DNA of 64,000 nt. Source: Chryseobacterium sp. CH25. GTDB taxonomy: Bacteria; Bacteroidota; Bacteroidia; Flavobacteriales; Weeksellaceae. The translations under genes were made by a program, and so were the position numbers. Of this stretch, positions 51,344 to 60,796 are shown in pieces. The notes beneath the pieces are model-generated. The model made no database searches and was not told where the DNA came from. It worked only from the letters and a program-made list of their open reading frames with translations. The DNA is taken from assembly GCF_004119455.1 (NCBI RefSeq), contig NZ_NRQT01000011.1:1-64000 (forward strand), written 5' to 3'. How positions within the stretch are numbered: position 1 is the stretch's first letter; each line of letters starts with the position of its first letter.

Positions 51344-52654
51344 ATGAAAAATATTTTTTTAATTACAAAGAGAGAATTTCTTACACAGGTTAAGAAAAAA
51401 TCCTTTATCATATTGACTTTATTGGCACCTGTCATGATTATTGCGTTTGGAGCAGTGATCGGATTAATGTTTAAAGCCAATGAATCGCACAGTATTATTG
51501 AAGTGGTTGACAAAAGTGGTTTATTTATCAATCAACTGAAGTCTGATGATAAACTGAACTACGTATTTGTTTCCGCAGCAGATGAAAAATCCAAGCTTAA
51601 TAATTTAAAGGGAAATGAATCTCTGGATGGGGTCTTAATTTTACCGGAATTAAAAGGACAGAATTATGAAGAGCTTGAAACTGGGGCAAGACTGATTATC
51701 AACAGTAAAATGGGCTTTGATACCAAGCAGAAAATTGTTTCTGATATTACCAATGTTGTTAAAAAAGAAAAAATCAAGCAACTGGGGATTCAGGAGACTC
51801 AATTGAATGATCTTGATAAGAGTTTCAGTCTGAAAACCATTAATGTTGCAGATAACAACAAAGAAGATTCTGATCTTACTTTTGGGGTTAAATCCGGGCT
51901 TAGTATGGTCCTGATGTATGTTACCTTCATGTTCATTATTATTTACGGAGTAAGGGTAATGCGAAGCGTTCTTGAGGAAAAAAACAACCGTGTGGTAGAG
52001 ATCATTATTTCATCTGTAAAACCTTTTGAGCTGATGATGGGTAAAATTCTTGGAGTAACACTGGTAGCACTCACACAGTTTCTGATCTGGATAACCATGT
52101 CTGTAATCGGAGCTTTGGTTTTGAATACCGGATTCTCATCTATTCAGCAGAATGTTCCCGGTGCTAGTGAGCAAATTACAAGTAAGCTGGATATGACACA
52201 ACTAGCTACTCAAATCTCCCACAGTTTACTGGAACTGAATTTCCCATTGATTATTTTTGTATTCATTATTTTCTTCCTTTTAGGATATATTTTCTACAGC
52301 TCTATTTATGCCGCTATTGGTTCTGCAGTAGACAATGAAACAGAAACACAGCAATTCACGTTATTTGCTATTCTACCATTAACTTTGGGGATGTATGGAA
52401 GTTTTTCACTAATGAATAATCCTGACGGTCCAATGGGCTTCTGGTTATCTATTATACCATTTACTTCTCCTGTTGCTATGATTGCCAGAATACCTTTCGG
52501 AGTTCCGGCCTGGCAAATTGCCTTATCCATTACATTATTGTTGGCAACAACCATCTTTATGATATTCCTTGCCGGAAAAATCTATCGTGTGGGGATTTTG
52601 ATGTACGGAAATAAAGCAACGTTAAAAGAGCTTTGGAAGTGGATTAAAGGTTAA
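51344..52654 (+). CDS. ABC-2 type permease, NatB-like
   Basis: A 436-residue inner-membrane protein. TM1 lies at about residues 22-45 (ILTLLAPVMIIAFGAVIGLMF). A large extracytoplasmic domain (about 50-180) is followed by five further TM segments, with conserved IIISSVKPFELMMGKILGV, GYIFYSSIYAAIGSAVDNETETQQ and PIIPFTSPVAMIARIPFG-like (IIPFTSPVAM) parts. It pairs with the ATPase encoded 4 bp upstream and the two are one exporter. The unit ends at a terminator. Confidence 0.9.
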   Translation: MKNIFLITKREFLTQVKKKSFIILTLLAPVMIIAFGAVIGLMFKANESHSIIEVVDKSGLFINQLKSDDKLNYVFVSAADEKSKLNNLKGNESLDGVLILPELKGQNYEELETGARLIINSKMGFDTKQKIVSDITNVVKKEKIKQLGIQETQLNDLDKSFSLKTINVADNNKEDSDLTFGVKSGLSMVLMYVTFMFIIIYGVRVMRSVLEEKNNRVVEIIISSVKPFELMMGKILGVTLVALTQFLIWITMSVIGALVLNTGFSSIQQNVPGASEQITSKLDMTQLATQISHSLLELNFPLIIFVFIIFFLLGYIFYSSIYAAIGSAVDNETETQQFTLFAILPLTLGMYGSFSLMNNPDGPMGFWLSIIPFTSPVAMIARIPFGVPAWQIALSITLLLATTIFMIFLAGKIYRVGILMYGNKATLKELWKWIKG

Positions 52655-52687
52655 TTCCTCGGACAGAAAACAACAAAAAGAAATATT

Positions 52688-52730
52688 AAAAAGGACAGAT
52701 TTGCAGATATGTGAATTTGTCCTTTTTATT
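52688..52730 (+). terminator. Terminator after the NatAB-like operon
   Basis: The stem AAAAAGGACAGATT/AATTTGTCCTTTTT has one mismatch and a T run. The rest of the gap to 52918 has no convincing gene. Confidence 0.75.
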
Positions 52731-52918
52731 TTTTCAGGTACGAAAGAGATTGTATTTAAAGAGATACATCCATCGGGTTTTGCTAAAACAGGAAGACAAT
52801 AAAAGGATATTCATCAATACAATTTTGCTATTGTGCCGTTAAAGATAACATACTTCAATAAAGGACTTATCTCCAATTCAGACTATTTATTTCTTTTAAC
52901 ATTGGTATTTAATACAAA

Positions 52919-52946
52919 AAAATCCCGGAAGTTATTTCCGGGATTT
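52919..52946 (-). terminator. Terminator after the PorT-like barrel gene
   Basis: The stem AAATCCCGGAA/TTTCCGGGATTT with a short loop lies 27 bp past the stop on the minus strand, followed there by a T run. Confidence 0.85.
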
Positions 52947-52972
52947 CTTATTTATATTCTGAATAAAACGAT

Positions 52973-53644
52973 TTATTTGAATATATAGCTTAAGGTAAGA
53001 GCTATCACCTGTTCAGATTTTTTCTTATCACTACCTCCTTTTTCTTTTACAAGATTCGGATAAGTATCTGAAAGACCTAAGTCATATTTTACAGCTACTT
53101 CAAGTTGTCTCTTATAGCTATATCCTACTCCAAGTCCTATTCCCCAGTTAAAGCTATTCGCTTTACCATTTACTCCCGGTGGCTGTGAAGGATCAGAACC
53201 ATCTGGGTGATAATAAGGTCTGGTTGCAGGAACATCTTTAACATTCTGGCTTAACAAAAAGTTAAATCTAGGTCCTAATAATCCAAAGAATTCAGATTCT
53301 GCTTCTGAAAAATACCCTTTGAAATAAAGGGGTACACTCAGATAGTTATTTGCATATACTGCATTATAACCACTTACATTCTTAGCATCACTATCTTTAC
53401 CTGTTTCACCTGCTCCATAGTATAAAACTTCAGGCTGGATAAAAAACTGGTTTGCCTTTCCTACGGGAATTAAGGCCAAAGCTCCACCTTGGAAGGTATA
53501 TCTTGGGCCAGAAGGATTATGGGCATTAGATACTCTGGAATAGTTTAATCCCGCTGTAACCCCGAATCTTGTATTCTTCCACTGCACTTGGGCAAAGGAT
53601 AAAGCAGAAAGGGCTAAAGCTGAGGTTAATAAAAGTTTCTTCAT
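52973..53644 (-). CDS. Outer membrane beta-barrel protein, PorT/porin family
   Basis: A 223-residue protein with signal MKKLLLTSALALSALSFA. The first strand (KNTRFGVTAGLNYSRVS) and the repeated Gly/aromatic strands (GGALALIPVGKANQFFIQPEVLYYG, SFNWGIGLGVGYSYKRQLEVAVKYDLGLSD, VIALTLSYIF) fit an eight-stranded OMP_b-brl_2-type barrel. These are common in Bacteroidetes and their function is mostly unknown. It begins 24 bp after sucD, so the two may share a transcript. Confidence 0.85.
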   Translation of the reverse strand: MKKLLLTSALALSALSFAQVQWKNTRFGVTAGLNYSRVSNAHNPSGPRYTFQGGALALIPVGKANQFFIQPEVLYYGAGETGKDSDAKNVSGYNAVYANNYLSVPLYFKGYFSEAESEFFGLLGPRFNFLLSQNVKDVPATRPYYHPDGSDPSQPPGVNGKANSFNWGIGLGVGYSYKRQLEVAVKYDLGLSDTYPNLVKEKGGSDKKKSEQVIALTLSYIFK

Positions 53645-53668
53645 ATTTATTTGGTTTTGTTTTTTATA

Positions 53669-54541
53669 TTATCCTAGGATCTTAGCTACAGTAGCACCAA
53701 TATCAGCAGGAGAATCAACAACGTTGATACCGTTTTCTCTCATGATTTCCATCTTTGCCTGAGCTGTATCTTCTGCACCACCTACGATAGCACCAGCGTG
53801 TCCCATTGTTCTTCCTTTTGGAGCTGTTTGTCCAGCGATAAATCCTACAACTGGCTTAGTAGATCCACTAGCTTTGTACCATCTAGCAGCTTCAGCTTCT
53901 AATCCACCACCAATTTCTCCAATCATTACAACAGCTTCTGTTTCAGGATCATTGATAAATAATTCCAAAGCTTCTTTTGTAGTAGTTCCGATAATTGGGT
54001 CACCACCGATACCGATAGCTGTAGAAATACCGTAACCTGCTCTTACTACCTGATCAGCAGCTTCGTAAGTAAGGGTACCTGATTTTGAAACGATACCTAC
54101 TTTACCTTTTTTGAAAACGAAACCTGGCATAATACCAATTTTAGCTTCTTCAGAAGTAATGATTCCAGGGCAGTTTGGTCCGATTAATCTGCAGTCTCTG
54201 TCAGCAATGTAAGATTTTACTTTTACCATATCAGCTACAGGAATACCTTCAGTAATACATACAATTACTTTAATTCCTGCTTCAGCAGCTTCCATGATAG
54301 CGTCTGCTGCAAATGCCGGCGGTACGAAAATGATACTTACGTTTGCTCCTGCTTTTTCAACAGCGTCAGCTACTGTGTTGAATACTGGTTTTCCTAAGTG
54401 CTCGCTTCCTCCTTTTCCTGGAGTAACACCACCTACTACGTTTGTTCCGTATTCAATCATCTGACCAGCGTGGAAAGTTCCTTCGTTCCCTGTAAATCCT
54501 TGTACAATTACTTTAGAATCTTTGTTTACTAAAATTGACAT
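53669..54541 (-). CDS. sucD: Succinate-CoA ligase alpha subunit
   Basis: A 290-residue TCA-cycle subunit. The N-terminal CoA-binding part (VQGFTGNEGTFHAGQMIEYGT) is followed by the ligase domain, with the phosphohistidine H248 in GRTMGHAGAIVGG. It forms succinyl-CoA from succinate, or the reverse, with the beta subunit SucC, which is not in the window. A separate -7 box suggests transcription apart from the lpx genes upstream. Confidence 0.95.
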   Translation of the reverse strand: MSILVNKDSKVIVQGFTGNEGTFHAGQMIEYGTNVVGGVTPGKGGSEHLGKPVFNTVADAVEKAGANVSIIFVPPAFAADAIMEAAEAGIKVIVCITEGIPVADMVKVKSYIADRDCRLIGPNCPGIITSEEAKIGIMPGFVFKKGKVGIVSKSGTLTYEAADQVVRAGYGISTAIGIGGDPIIGTTTKEALELFINDPETEAVVMIGEIGGGLEAEAARWYKASGSTKPVVGFIAGQTAPKGRTMGHAGAIVGGAEDTAQAKMEIMRENGINVVDSPADIGATVAKILG

Positions 54542-54582
54542 TTTATTGTTGTTTTAATTTATTTATTATTTTATTAATGCTC

Positions 54583-54590
54583 ACAAATTT
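54583..54590 (-). promoter_or_regulatory. -7 promoter box TAAATTTG for sucD
   Basis: An exact TAnnTTTG on the minus strand, 41 bp before sucD; TTTG (54614-54617) lies 23 bp upstream. Confidence 0.55.
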
Positions 54591-54631
54591 ACTCAAATTT
54601 CTTTGATTTTGGACAAAACCTTTGGAATAGT

Positions 54632-55534
54632 TTATTTGAGATTTCTCAGTTTTACTTCTTTTTTCAGATATGTTTTGAAATCTTCAGCAAACATCCCGAT
54701 ATAGGTACCTTTTTCAAGATCTCTGTTCACTCCTGTTTTTCCTAAAAGTACAGATCCGCTCTCAATTTTGTTTCCTGAAGCAATACCCACCTGTCCCCAT
54801 AGGGTTACTTCATCTCCAATTACACAGCAACCGGCCACTCCAACCTGAGAAGCGATTAAGCATTTTTTCCCGATTACAGTGTCATGTCCTATCTGAATCT
54901 GGTTATCCAGAACAGAACCTTCACCAATCACGGTAGAATCTGTAACTCCTCTGTCAATGGTACAGCCGTTTCCTATTTCCACATTATTTTCGATCACCAC
55001 ATTTCCCACAGAGATTAAACGGTCGAAATTTCCATTCAGTTTTCTGTAGTAGAAAGCATCACCTCCCAATACGGTATTGGACTGAATAATGACATTATCC
55101 CCGATAACGGTTCTATCACCAATCACAACATTTGGGAAAATCAAAGTATTCTTTCCAATCTTTACATTGTTTCCGATTACTGCAGAAGAGTGAATTCTTG
55201 TGCCTTCACCAATTTCAACATCGTGAAGTTCCTCGGTAAAGTTGTAAATTCTTGTAAAGTGCGTATTGATCTTATTAAAGTCTCTGAAAGGGTCATCAGA
55301 AACCAGAAGTGCTTTGCCTTCAGGGCAATCTACTTCTTTATCAATCAAAATAATAGTAGCGGCAGAGTTTAATGCCTTATCATAATATTTGGGGTGGTTC
55401 ACAAAAACGATCTCACCTGGCTTTACCATGTGAATTTCATTGGCACCCAACACTTCAAAGTCTTCCGGGCCAACAAATTTTGAACCTATTAAATCTGCGA
55501 TCGTTTTAAGCTTTTGCGGAGAATGGAATCTCAT
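54632..55534 (-). CDS. LpxD-like N-acyltransferase paralogue
   Basis: A 300-residue hexapeptide-repeat acyltransferase. Residues about 1-100 resemble the LpxD N-terminal uridine-binding domain (EIVFVNHPKYYDKALNSAATIILID). A left-handed beta-helix follows (IGNNVKIGKNTLIFPNVVIG...). The likely catalytic His is in NQIQIGHDTVIG. It is a second copy next to a full-size lpxD in the same lpx cluster, and is shorter (300 against 343 residues). It might transfer another acyl chain or act on another sugar; this is inference. Confidence 0.85.
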   Translation of the reverse strand: MRFHSPQKLKTIADLIGSKFVGPEDFEVLGANEIHMVKPGEIVFVNHPKYYDKALNSAATIILIDKEVDCPEGKALLVSDDPFRDFNKINTHFTRIYNFTEELHDVEIGEGTRIHSSAVIGNNVKIGKNTLIFPNVVIGDRTVIGDNVIIQSNTVLGGDAFYYRKLNGNFDRLISVGNVVIENNVEIGNGCTIDRGVTDSTVIGEGSVLDNQIQIGHDTVIGKKCLIASQVGVAGCCVIGDEVTLWGQVGIASGNKIESGSVLLGKTGVNRDLEKGTYIGMFAEDFKTYLKKEVKLRNLK

Positions 55535-55601
55535 AACAATAGATTTTCTTATAAAACAAAATTCGGACTGCTAATGCAAACCGAATTTATGTAAATTTTA
55601 T

Positions 55602-56168
55602 TTATTCTTTTACTCTTTCTAAGTAGCTACCGTCTTCAGTGCTTACTTTAATTTTGTCTCCTGGTTCAATGAACAAAGGAACCATTACTCTTGCTCCTGT
55701 TTCAACGATTGCGTTTTTAAGAGCGTTGGTTGCAGTGTTTCCTTTTACACCCGGATCAGCTTCAATTACGTCCAGATATACAGATTGTGGAAGTTCAGCA
55801 GAAAGTGGAGTTTCGTCAGCTTCTTTCAGAATGATTGTTACTTCTTCACCTGCTTTCATCAGGTTTGAATTTTCAATCATTTCTTTATTTAAATATAGCT
55901 GAGAAAAATCATCGTTATTCATGAAGTGGAATCCGTTCTCATCATCATAAAGATATTGGAACTTTCTTGTGATTACTTTTACCTCTTCAATCTTGTGTCC
56001 TGCAGAGAATGTATTATCTAATACTTTTCCGTTTGTCACAGATTTTAATTTTGTTCTTACGAAAGCAGGTCCTTTTCCTGGTTTTACGTGAAGGAACTCA
56101 ATTACTTTAAAAATATCATTGCTGAATTCGATGCAAAGACCTTTTCTAATATCGTTACTTGTTGCCAT
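55602..56168 (-). CDS. efp: Elongation factor P
   Basis: A 188-residue translation factor that relieves ribosome stalling at polyproline. The conserved loop around K32 (HVKPGKGPAFVRTK) and the three beta-barrel domains, with the C-terminal GDKIKVSTEDGSYLERVKE, are present. It is set inside the lipid A gene cluster between lpxA and the lpxD paralogue, 40 bp after lpxA. Confidence 0.95.
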   Translation of the reverse strand: MATSNDIRKGLCIEFSNDIFKVIEFLHVKPGKGPAFVRTKLKSVTNGKVLDNTFSAGHKIEEVKVITRKFQYLYDDENGFHFMNNDDFSQLYLNKEMIENSNLMKAGEEVTIILKEADETPLSAELPQSVYLDVIEADPGVKGNTATNALKNAIVETGARVMVPLFIEPGDKIKVSTEDGSYLERVKE

Positions 56169-56208
56169 TAATATATAATTATCTTTTTTACTTAATTTTC
56201 AGCACTTT

Positions 56209-57003
56209 TTAGTTGCTGTCTTTTCCTGTTCCGTATCCTTTTACAATACCTCTTGGAGAGTTTTGGATAAATTGAAGGATTTCATCTCTTTCAGCGGTAG
56301 GAAGCATTTCTTTTTCAATATACGCCAACGCTTGGGAAACGTTCATCTTCATTTGGAAAATAGCTCTGTAAATCTTTTGAATTTCAAAGATCTTCTCATT
56401 GGAAAAACCTCTTCTTCTAAGTCCCACTGAATTGATACCAGCATAGGAAATAGGATCTCTTGCTACTTTCACATATGGTGGAACGTCTTTTCTGATCAAA
56501 GATCCTCCTGAAATCATTGTATGTTTTCCGATCTTACCAAACTGCTGAACTGCAGATAATCCACCCATTACGGTAAAGTCTCCGATTTCAACATGTCCTG
56601 CAATACCGCAACCATTGGCAATAATTACATTATCTCCTATGATACAGTCATGGGCAACGTGGGAAGTCGCCATAATAAGGCAGTTGCTTCCTACTTTGGT
56701 ATACCCCAAAGCTTTTGTTCCTCTGTTTATTGTTACACATTCTCTTAAAGTAGTATTATCTCCAATAATGGTTTGTGTATCTTCACCATCGAACTTTAAG
56801 TCCTGAGGAATTGCAGAAATTACAGTTCCTGGAAAAATCTTACAGTCTTTCCCAATTCTGGCTCCATCCATGATGGTCACATTTGGACCAATCCATGTTC
56901 CTTCTCCAATTTCTACATCCCCTGCAATTGTAGTAAATGGTTCTACAATTACATTTTTGCTGATTTTCGCACGTTTATCTACGGCTGCTAACTGATGAAT
57001 CAT
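56209..57003 (-). CDS. lpxA: UDP-N-acetylglucosamine acyltransferase
   Basis: A 264-residue first enzyme of lipid A synthesis, acting in the cytoplasm with acyl-ACP. The left-handed beta-helix of hexapeptides is clear (VEIGEGTWIGPNVTIMDGARIGKDCKI) and the catalytic His lies in TSHVAHDCIIG. The C-terminal helical domain (RRRGFSNEKIFEIQKIYRAIF) is normal. It abuts the stop of lpxC/fabZ and belongs to the same operon. Confidence 0.95.
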   Translation of the reverse strand: MIHQLAAVDKRAKISKNVIVEPFTTIAGDVEIGEGTWIGPNVTIMDGARIGKDCKIFPGTVISAIPQDLKFDGEDTQTIIGDNTTLRECVTINRGTKALGYTKVGSNCLIMATSHVAHDCIIGDNVIIANGCGIAGHVEIGDFTVMGGLSAVQQFGKIGKHTMISGGSLIRKDVPPYVKVARDPISYAGINSVGLRRRGFSNEKIFEIQKIYRAIFQMKMNVSQALAYIEKEMLPTAERDEILQFIQNSPRGIVKGYGTGKDSN

Positions 57004-58401
57004 TTAATCAACTTTATTTTTTGCAACTTGAGCCATAAGCTCTGCTTCTACTGCCACTGTGTCTCCTACATATCCGTACCCCTGCATGTGTACAATACCT
57101 CTTCTGATAGGCTCTATCAATTCAATTTTGAAAATAAGGGTATCTCCCGGAATTACTTTTCTCTTGAATTTTACTTTATCAATCTTGATAAAATAAGTAG
57201 AATAGTTTTCAGGATCAGGAACACTTGCCAACACAAGAATACCTCCTGTCTGAGCTAATGCTTCTACCTGAAGTACTCCAGGCATTACCGGCTCCTTAGG
57301 GAAATGTCCAACGAAGAAAGGTTCATTCATTGTTACATTTTTCAATCCTACTACATGAGAATCTGAAAGTTCAAGAACTTTATCAATTAATAAGAACGGA
57401 GGTCTGTGAGGCATAAGCTTCATGATTCCGTTGATATCGAATACCGGTTCTTTTGTTAAATCAAAATCCGGAACGTTTTTCTTTTTCTGCAATTTCCACT
57501 GACGATTTAGTTTTTTCGCAAACTGAGTGTTCACGAAATGTCCTGGTTTGTTAGCAATAACTTTACCTTTAATTTTCACTCCTGCTAATGCCAAATCACC
57601 AATTACATCAAGTAATTTGTGTCTCGCCGCTTCGTTAGGATAGTTTAGGTTAAGGTTATCAAGAATACCGTTTGGTCTGATGGATACATTATCCTTCCCA
57701 AAGGCTTTTTTCAATTTTTCTGTAGTTTCCGGAGTAAGATCTTTATCTACATAAACGATTGCGTTGGAGATATCTCCGCCTTTGATCAATCCGTGATCTA
57801 AAAGCATTTCCAATTCATGTAAGAAACTGAATGTTCTTGCTGAAGAGATTTCGTCTTTAAATTCGGAAATATTTTTAAGAGTAGCATTTTGAGTTCCTAA
57901 AACTTTAGTTCCAAAATCTACCATAGTAGTTACTTCGTAAGTATCTGAAGGAATAATAGTGATTTCCGAACCTGTAGCCGGATCACTGTAGGTAAGAACT
58001 TCTTTTACAACAAGATATTCTCTGGCAACATTCTGATCTACTACTCCTACGCTTTCGATAGCTTCTACAAAATATTTTGAAGATCCATCTAAAATAGGCG
58101 GCTCAGATGCGTCCATTTCCAACACTGCATTGTCTATATCACAACCTACTAAAGCAGCCAAAAGGTGCTCACAGGTAGTAATTTTTACGCCAAGCTTTTC
58201 TAATGTTGTACCTCTCTCTGTTGCTACTACATAATTAACATCAGCTTCAACCTGAGGATTTCCCTCTAAATCGGTTCTTACAAATACAAATCCCGTATTT
58301 TCTTTTGCGGGTTTGATGGTAAGTTTTACTTCTTTACCAGTATGAAGGCCTATTCCAGAAAGTGTTACCTCTTCCTGAAGCGTTTTTTGCATATCACTCA
58401 T
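57004..58401 (-). CDS. lpxC/fabZ: Bifunctional UDP-3-O-acyl-GlcNAc deacetylase / 3-hydroxyacyl-ACP dehydratase
   Basis: A 465-residue fusion, counting from ATG 58401, which overlaps the lpxD stop by 8 bp; a farther upstream start adds nine residues inside lpxD. Residues about 1-300 are LpxC with the zinc ligands in TCEHLLAAL and HKLLDVIGDLAL. The C-terminal about 145 residues are FabZ with PHRPPFLLIDKVLEL and the catalytic VGHFPKEPVMPGVLQVEALAQ. One protein thus links lipid A deacetylation and supply of hydroxyacyl chains, a typical Bacteroidetes arrangement. Confidence 0.95.
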   Translation of the reverse strand: MSDMQKTLQEEVTLSGIGLHTGKEVKLTIKPAKENTGFVFVRTDLEGNPQVEADVNYVVATERGTTLEKLGVKITTCEHLLAALVGCDIDNAVLEMDASEPPILDGSSKYFVEAIESVGVVDQNVAREYLVVKEVLTYSDPATGSEITIIPSDTYEVTTMVDFGTKVLGTQNATLKNISEFKDEISSARTFSFLHELEMLLDHGLIKGGDISNAIVYVDKDLTPETTEKLKKAFGKDNVSIRPNGILDNLNLNYPNEAARHKLLDVIGDLALAGVKIKGKVIANKPGHFVNTQFAKKLNRQWKLQKKKNVPDFDLTKEPVFDINGIMKLMPHRPPFLLIDKVLELSDSHVVGLKNVTMNEPFFVGHFPKEPVMPGVLQVEALAQTGGILVLASVPDPENYSTYFIKIDKVKFKRKVIPGDTLIFKIELIEPIRRGIVHMQGYGYVGDTVAVEAELMAQVAKNKVD

Positions 58402-59425
58402 TAGTATTATCTTTTGAGTTATTCTCAAGATTATTTATTCTGTTGACTATTCCAGGTAAGTTTCTGAAATGAACATAGCTTCTTAAATAGTCATTGTAGC
58501 TGATTGCCGGTGAACCATATAAAGTTTCTCTATCGTTAACACTGGAGTTCACCCCACTTTGGGCCTGAATCTTCACCTGGTTTCCGATTTTGATATGTCC
58601 GACAACTCCTACCTGACCTCCAATTTGATTCCAGTCCCCAATGGTAGTAGAACCTGCAATTCCGGCTTGCGCTGCAATTACATTATTCTGTCCTATTTTT
58701 ACGTTATGGGCAATCTGAATCAGATTATCAATTTTTGTTCCTTTTCCAATGATCGTTGAACCAATTGTTGCTCTGTCAATACTACAGTTTGAACCAATTT
58801 CAACATCATCTTCAATGATTACATTTCCAAGCTGTGGAATCTTTTTGAATCCTTCAGCTGTGGGTTGAAACCCGAAACCATCACCTCCTACTACTGTATT
58901 GGAGTGAATAACACAGTTATCCCCAATGATACAGTAATCGTAAATTCTGGCACCACTGTCAATTTTACAGTTTTTACCAATTTTTACTCCTTTACCAATA
59001 TATACATGCGGATAAATCTGCGATCCGTCACCGATCTTAGCCTTATCAGAAACATATGTAAATGCTCCTATATAAACTTGATCACCTATTATCGCTGAAT
59101 CATGGATGGATGAACCATCTTCAATACCTTCTTTTCTTCCTCTCATCTCCTGATATAAGTTCATCAGAATCTGAAAAGATAAATAGGCATCTTTTACAAC
59201 AATTAAGGTAGGGTTATAACTATTATTATTCAGAAGTTTTTCCGAAACGATGATTACGGAGCATTTTGAGGTATCTAAAAAATGAGAAAATCTATCTTGT
59301 GCTATAAAAGAAAGATGTCCTGATTCTCCATTTTCAATTGGAGAAACCCCTGTAATAAGTGCATTCTCATCACCTATTATTTTTCCGTCAATAAAACTTG
59401 CAATTTGCGAAGCTGTGAATTCCAT
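58394..59425 (-). CDS. lpxD: UDP-3-O-(3-hydroxyacyl)glucosamine N-acyltransferase
   Basis: A 343-residue third-step enzyme of lipid A synthesis. From ATG 59425 it starts MEFTASQIASFIDGK; an upstream TTG is rejected since it overlaps the -7 box. The N-terminal nucleotide domain has SFIAQDRFSHFLDTSKCSVII. The beta-helix (IGDQVYIGAFTYVSDKAKIG...) contains the catalytic His in LIQIAHNVKIG. The C-terminal helix ends NNLENNSKDNTNE. It leads the operon lpxD-lpxC/fabZ-lpxA-efp. Confidence 0.95.
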   Translation of the reverse strand: MEFTASQIASFIDGKIIGDENALITGVSPIENGESGHLSFIAQDRFSHFLDTSKCSVIIVSEKLLNNNSYNPTLIVVKDAYLSFQILMNLYQEMRGRKEGIEDGSSIHDSAIIGDQVYIGAFTYVSDKAKIGDGSQIYPHVYIGKGVKIGKNCKIDSGARIYDYCIIGDNCVIHSNTVVGGDGFGFQPTAEGFKKIPQLGNVIIEDDVEIGSNCSIDRATIGSTIIGKGTKIDNLIQIAHNVKIGQNNVIAAQAGIAGSTTIGDWNQIGGQVGVVGHIKIGNQVKIQAQSGVNSSVNDRETLYGSPAISYNDYLRSYVHFRNLPGIVNRINNLENNSKDNTNE

Positions 59426-59431
59426 ATTCTG

Positions 59432-59460
59432 CAAAGATAAGAAATTCTATAATTTGCAAA
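59432..59460 (-). promoter_or_regulatory. Promoter TTTG-N17-TATCTTTG of the lipid A operon
   Basis: A minus-strand -7 box at 59432-59439 and -33 TTTG at 59457-59460, 17 bp apart, directly before the lpxD start codon. Confidence 0.75.
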
Positions 59461-59496
59461 CATTTTTTGATTTCAGATATTCAATTTTAATATTAT

Positions 59497-60723
59497 TTAA
59501 GAATCTAAACGGGAGATATCTCTTGGAAACATAAGAATATAACGGGTTGTTTTATTTACTACCAACCCTGATAAAAGCTGATCTTCTGACTCATGAAGCT
59601 TCATTCTTTTCCCATTTTTCTGCAATAAATAAATAGGTTGCTTTTCGGTATCGTAAGGTAAAAGTTTCCTTTTTATTTCATGAACCAATTCTTTCCCGTT
59701 ATCAATTTCAAAAAACTCATTGGTGATTTTTATTTTTTCTTCAACAACTTTCTCATCAAAAGGGTGTGATGAAATAATGGTTTTCGGAAGGTTTCTCTGA
59801 ATGACACTTTTACACCAATAGGATAAAACAAAATCATCAGAATTCTGCCATTCCTTCATCGCCTGAATCACATCATTATCATCCAATCTGGTAAATCTCT
59901 CTATATCTTCTTCTGTTGCTGTGCTCTTTCCGCGGTATAAAAAATATTTCAGATTATCTGTTGCCGGAAGCTCAATGCCCTGAGAAATTAAATATTTTGC
60001 TCTTTCAAGAATTTTCACCAACAGAAATTCTGCCAATGCAGACGTTTTATGATAATATACCTGCCAGTACATAAACATTCTGGCCGTTAAAAAGTTTTCT
60101 ATAGAGTAAATCCCTTTTGCATCAATAACCAGTTCTCCTTCCTCACATACATTCATCATGGAAATAATTCTCTGGGTATTAATATTTCCTTCCGATACTC
60201 CTGTAAAAAAGCTGTCTCTTTTCAGATAATCCAGTCTGTCAACGTCCAGCTGAGATGAGATCAACTGATTAAAGAACTTTCTGTGATATTTCCCCTGAAA
60301 CATTTCAATTGCCATGGATAGCTGTCCGTTAAACTCTTCATTCAGCTTATTCATCAGTAATAAAGACAATTTCTCGTGATGCCAGTCATCCATAAGCATA
60401 CTCTCCAAAGCGTGGGAAAACGGTCCGTGTCCGATATCATGCATTAAAATAGCCAACATAGCCCCTTTTTCCTCTTCTTCAGAGATCTTAACCCCTTTCT
60501 GTTTTAAGGTTTCCAAAGCAGTAAACATCAGATGCATCGCTCCCAATGCATGATGAAACCTTGTATGGGTAGCTCCCGGAAAAATCAGGTTCAAAAGACC
60601 GGTCTGACCAATCCTTCTTAATCTTTGAAAATAAGGATGTTCAATAATATCAAATAAAATTTCGTGAGGAATTTTGATAAATCCATGAACAGGATCGTTG
60701 ATAATTTTTAGCTTATTCTGCAT
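59497..60723 (-). CDS. HD domain phosphohydrolase
   Basis: A 408-residue cytoplasmic metal-dependent hydrolase from ATG 60723. The HD motif set is HTRFHHALGAMHL, ILMHDIGHGPFSHALE and VDRLDYLKRDS. Relatives cleave dNTPs or other nucleotide phosphates (dGTPase/SAMHD1-like) or are of unknown substrate. The start is chosen because a -7 box lies at 60745-60752, so an upstream in-frame start (60747) would be inside the promoter. Its promoter is separate from the lpx operon. Confidence 0.88.
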   Translation of the reverse strand: MQNKLKIINDPVHGFIKIPHEILFDIIEHPYFQRLRRIGQTGLLNLIFPGATHTRFHHALGAMHLMFTALETLKQKGVKISEEEEKGAMLAILMHDIGHGPFSHALESMLMDDWHHEKLSLLLMNKLNEEFNGQLSMAIEMFQGKYHRKFFNQLISSQLDVDRLDYLKRDSFFTGVSEGNINTQRIISMMNVCEEGELVIDAKGIYSIENFLTARMFMYWQVYYHKTSALAEFLLVKILERAKYLISQGIELPATDNLKYFLYRGKSTATEEDIERFTRLDDNDVIQAMKEWQNSDDFVLSYWCKSVIQRNLPKTIISSHPFDEKVVEEKIKITNEFFEIDNGKELVHEIKRKLLPYDTEKQPIYLLQKNGKRMKLHESEDQLLSGLVVNKTTRYILMFPRDISRLDS

Positions 60724-60744
60724 TGGAACGTCTATATGAGTAAA

Positions 60745-60752
60745 CAAAGTTA
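60745..60752 (-). promoter_or_regulatory. -7 promoter box TAACTTTG for the HD gene
   Basis: An exact TAnnTTTG on the minus strand, 21 bp before ATG 60723; no clear -33 element. Confidence 0.55.
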
Positions 60753-60796
60753 GGGATTTTAAATTTGAAGGATAATTAAATTAGTATTAAATGGCT

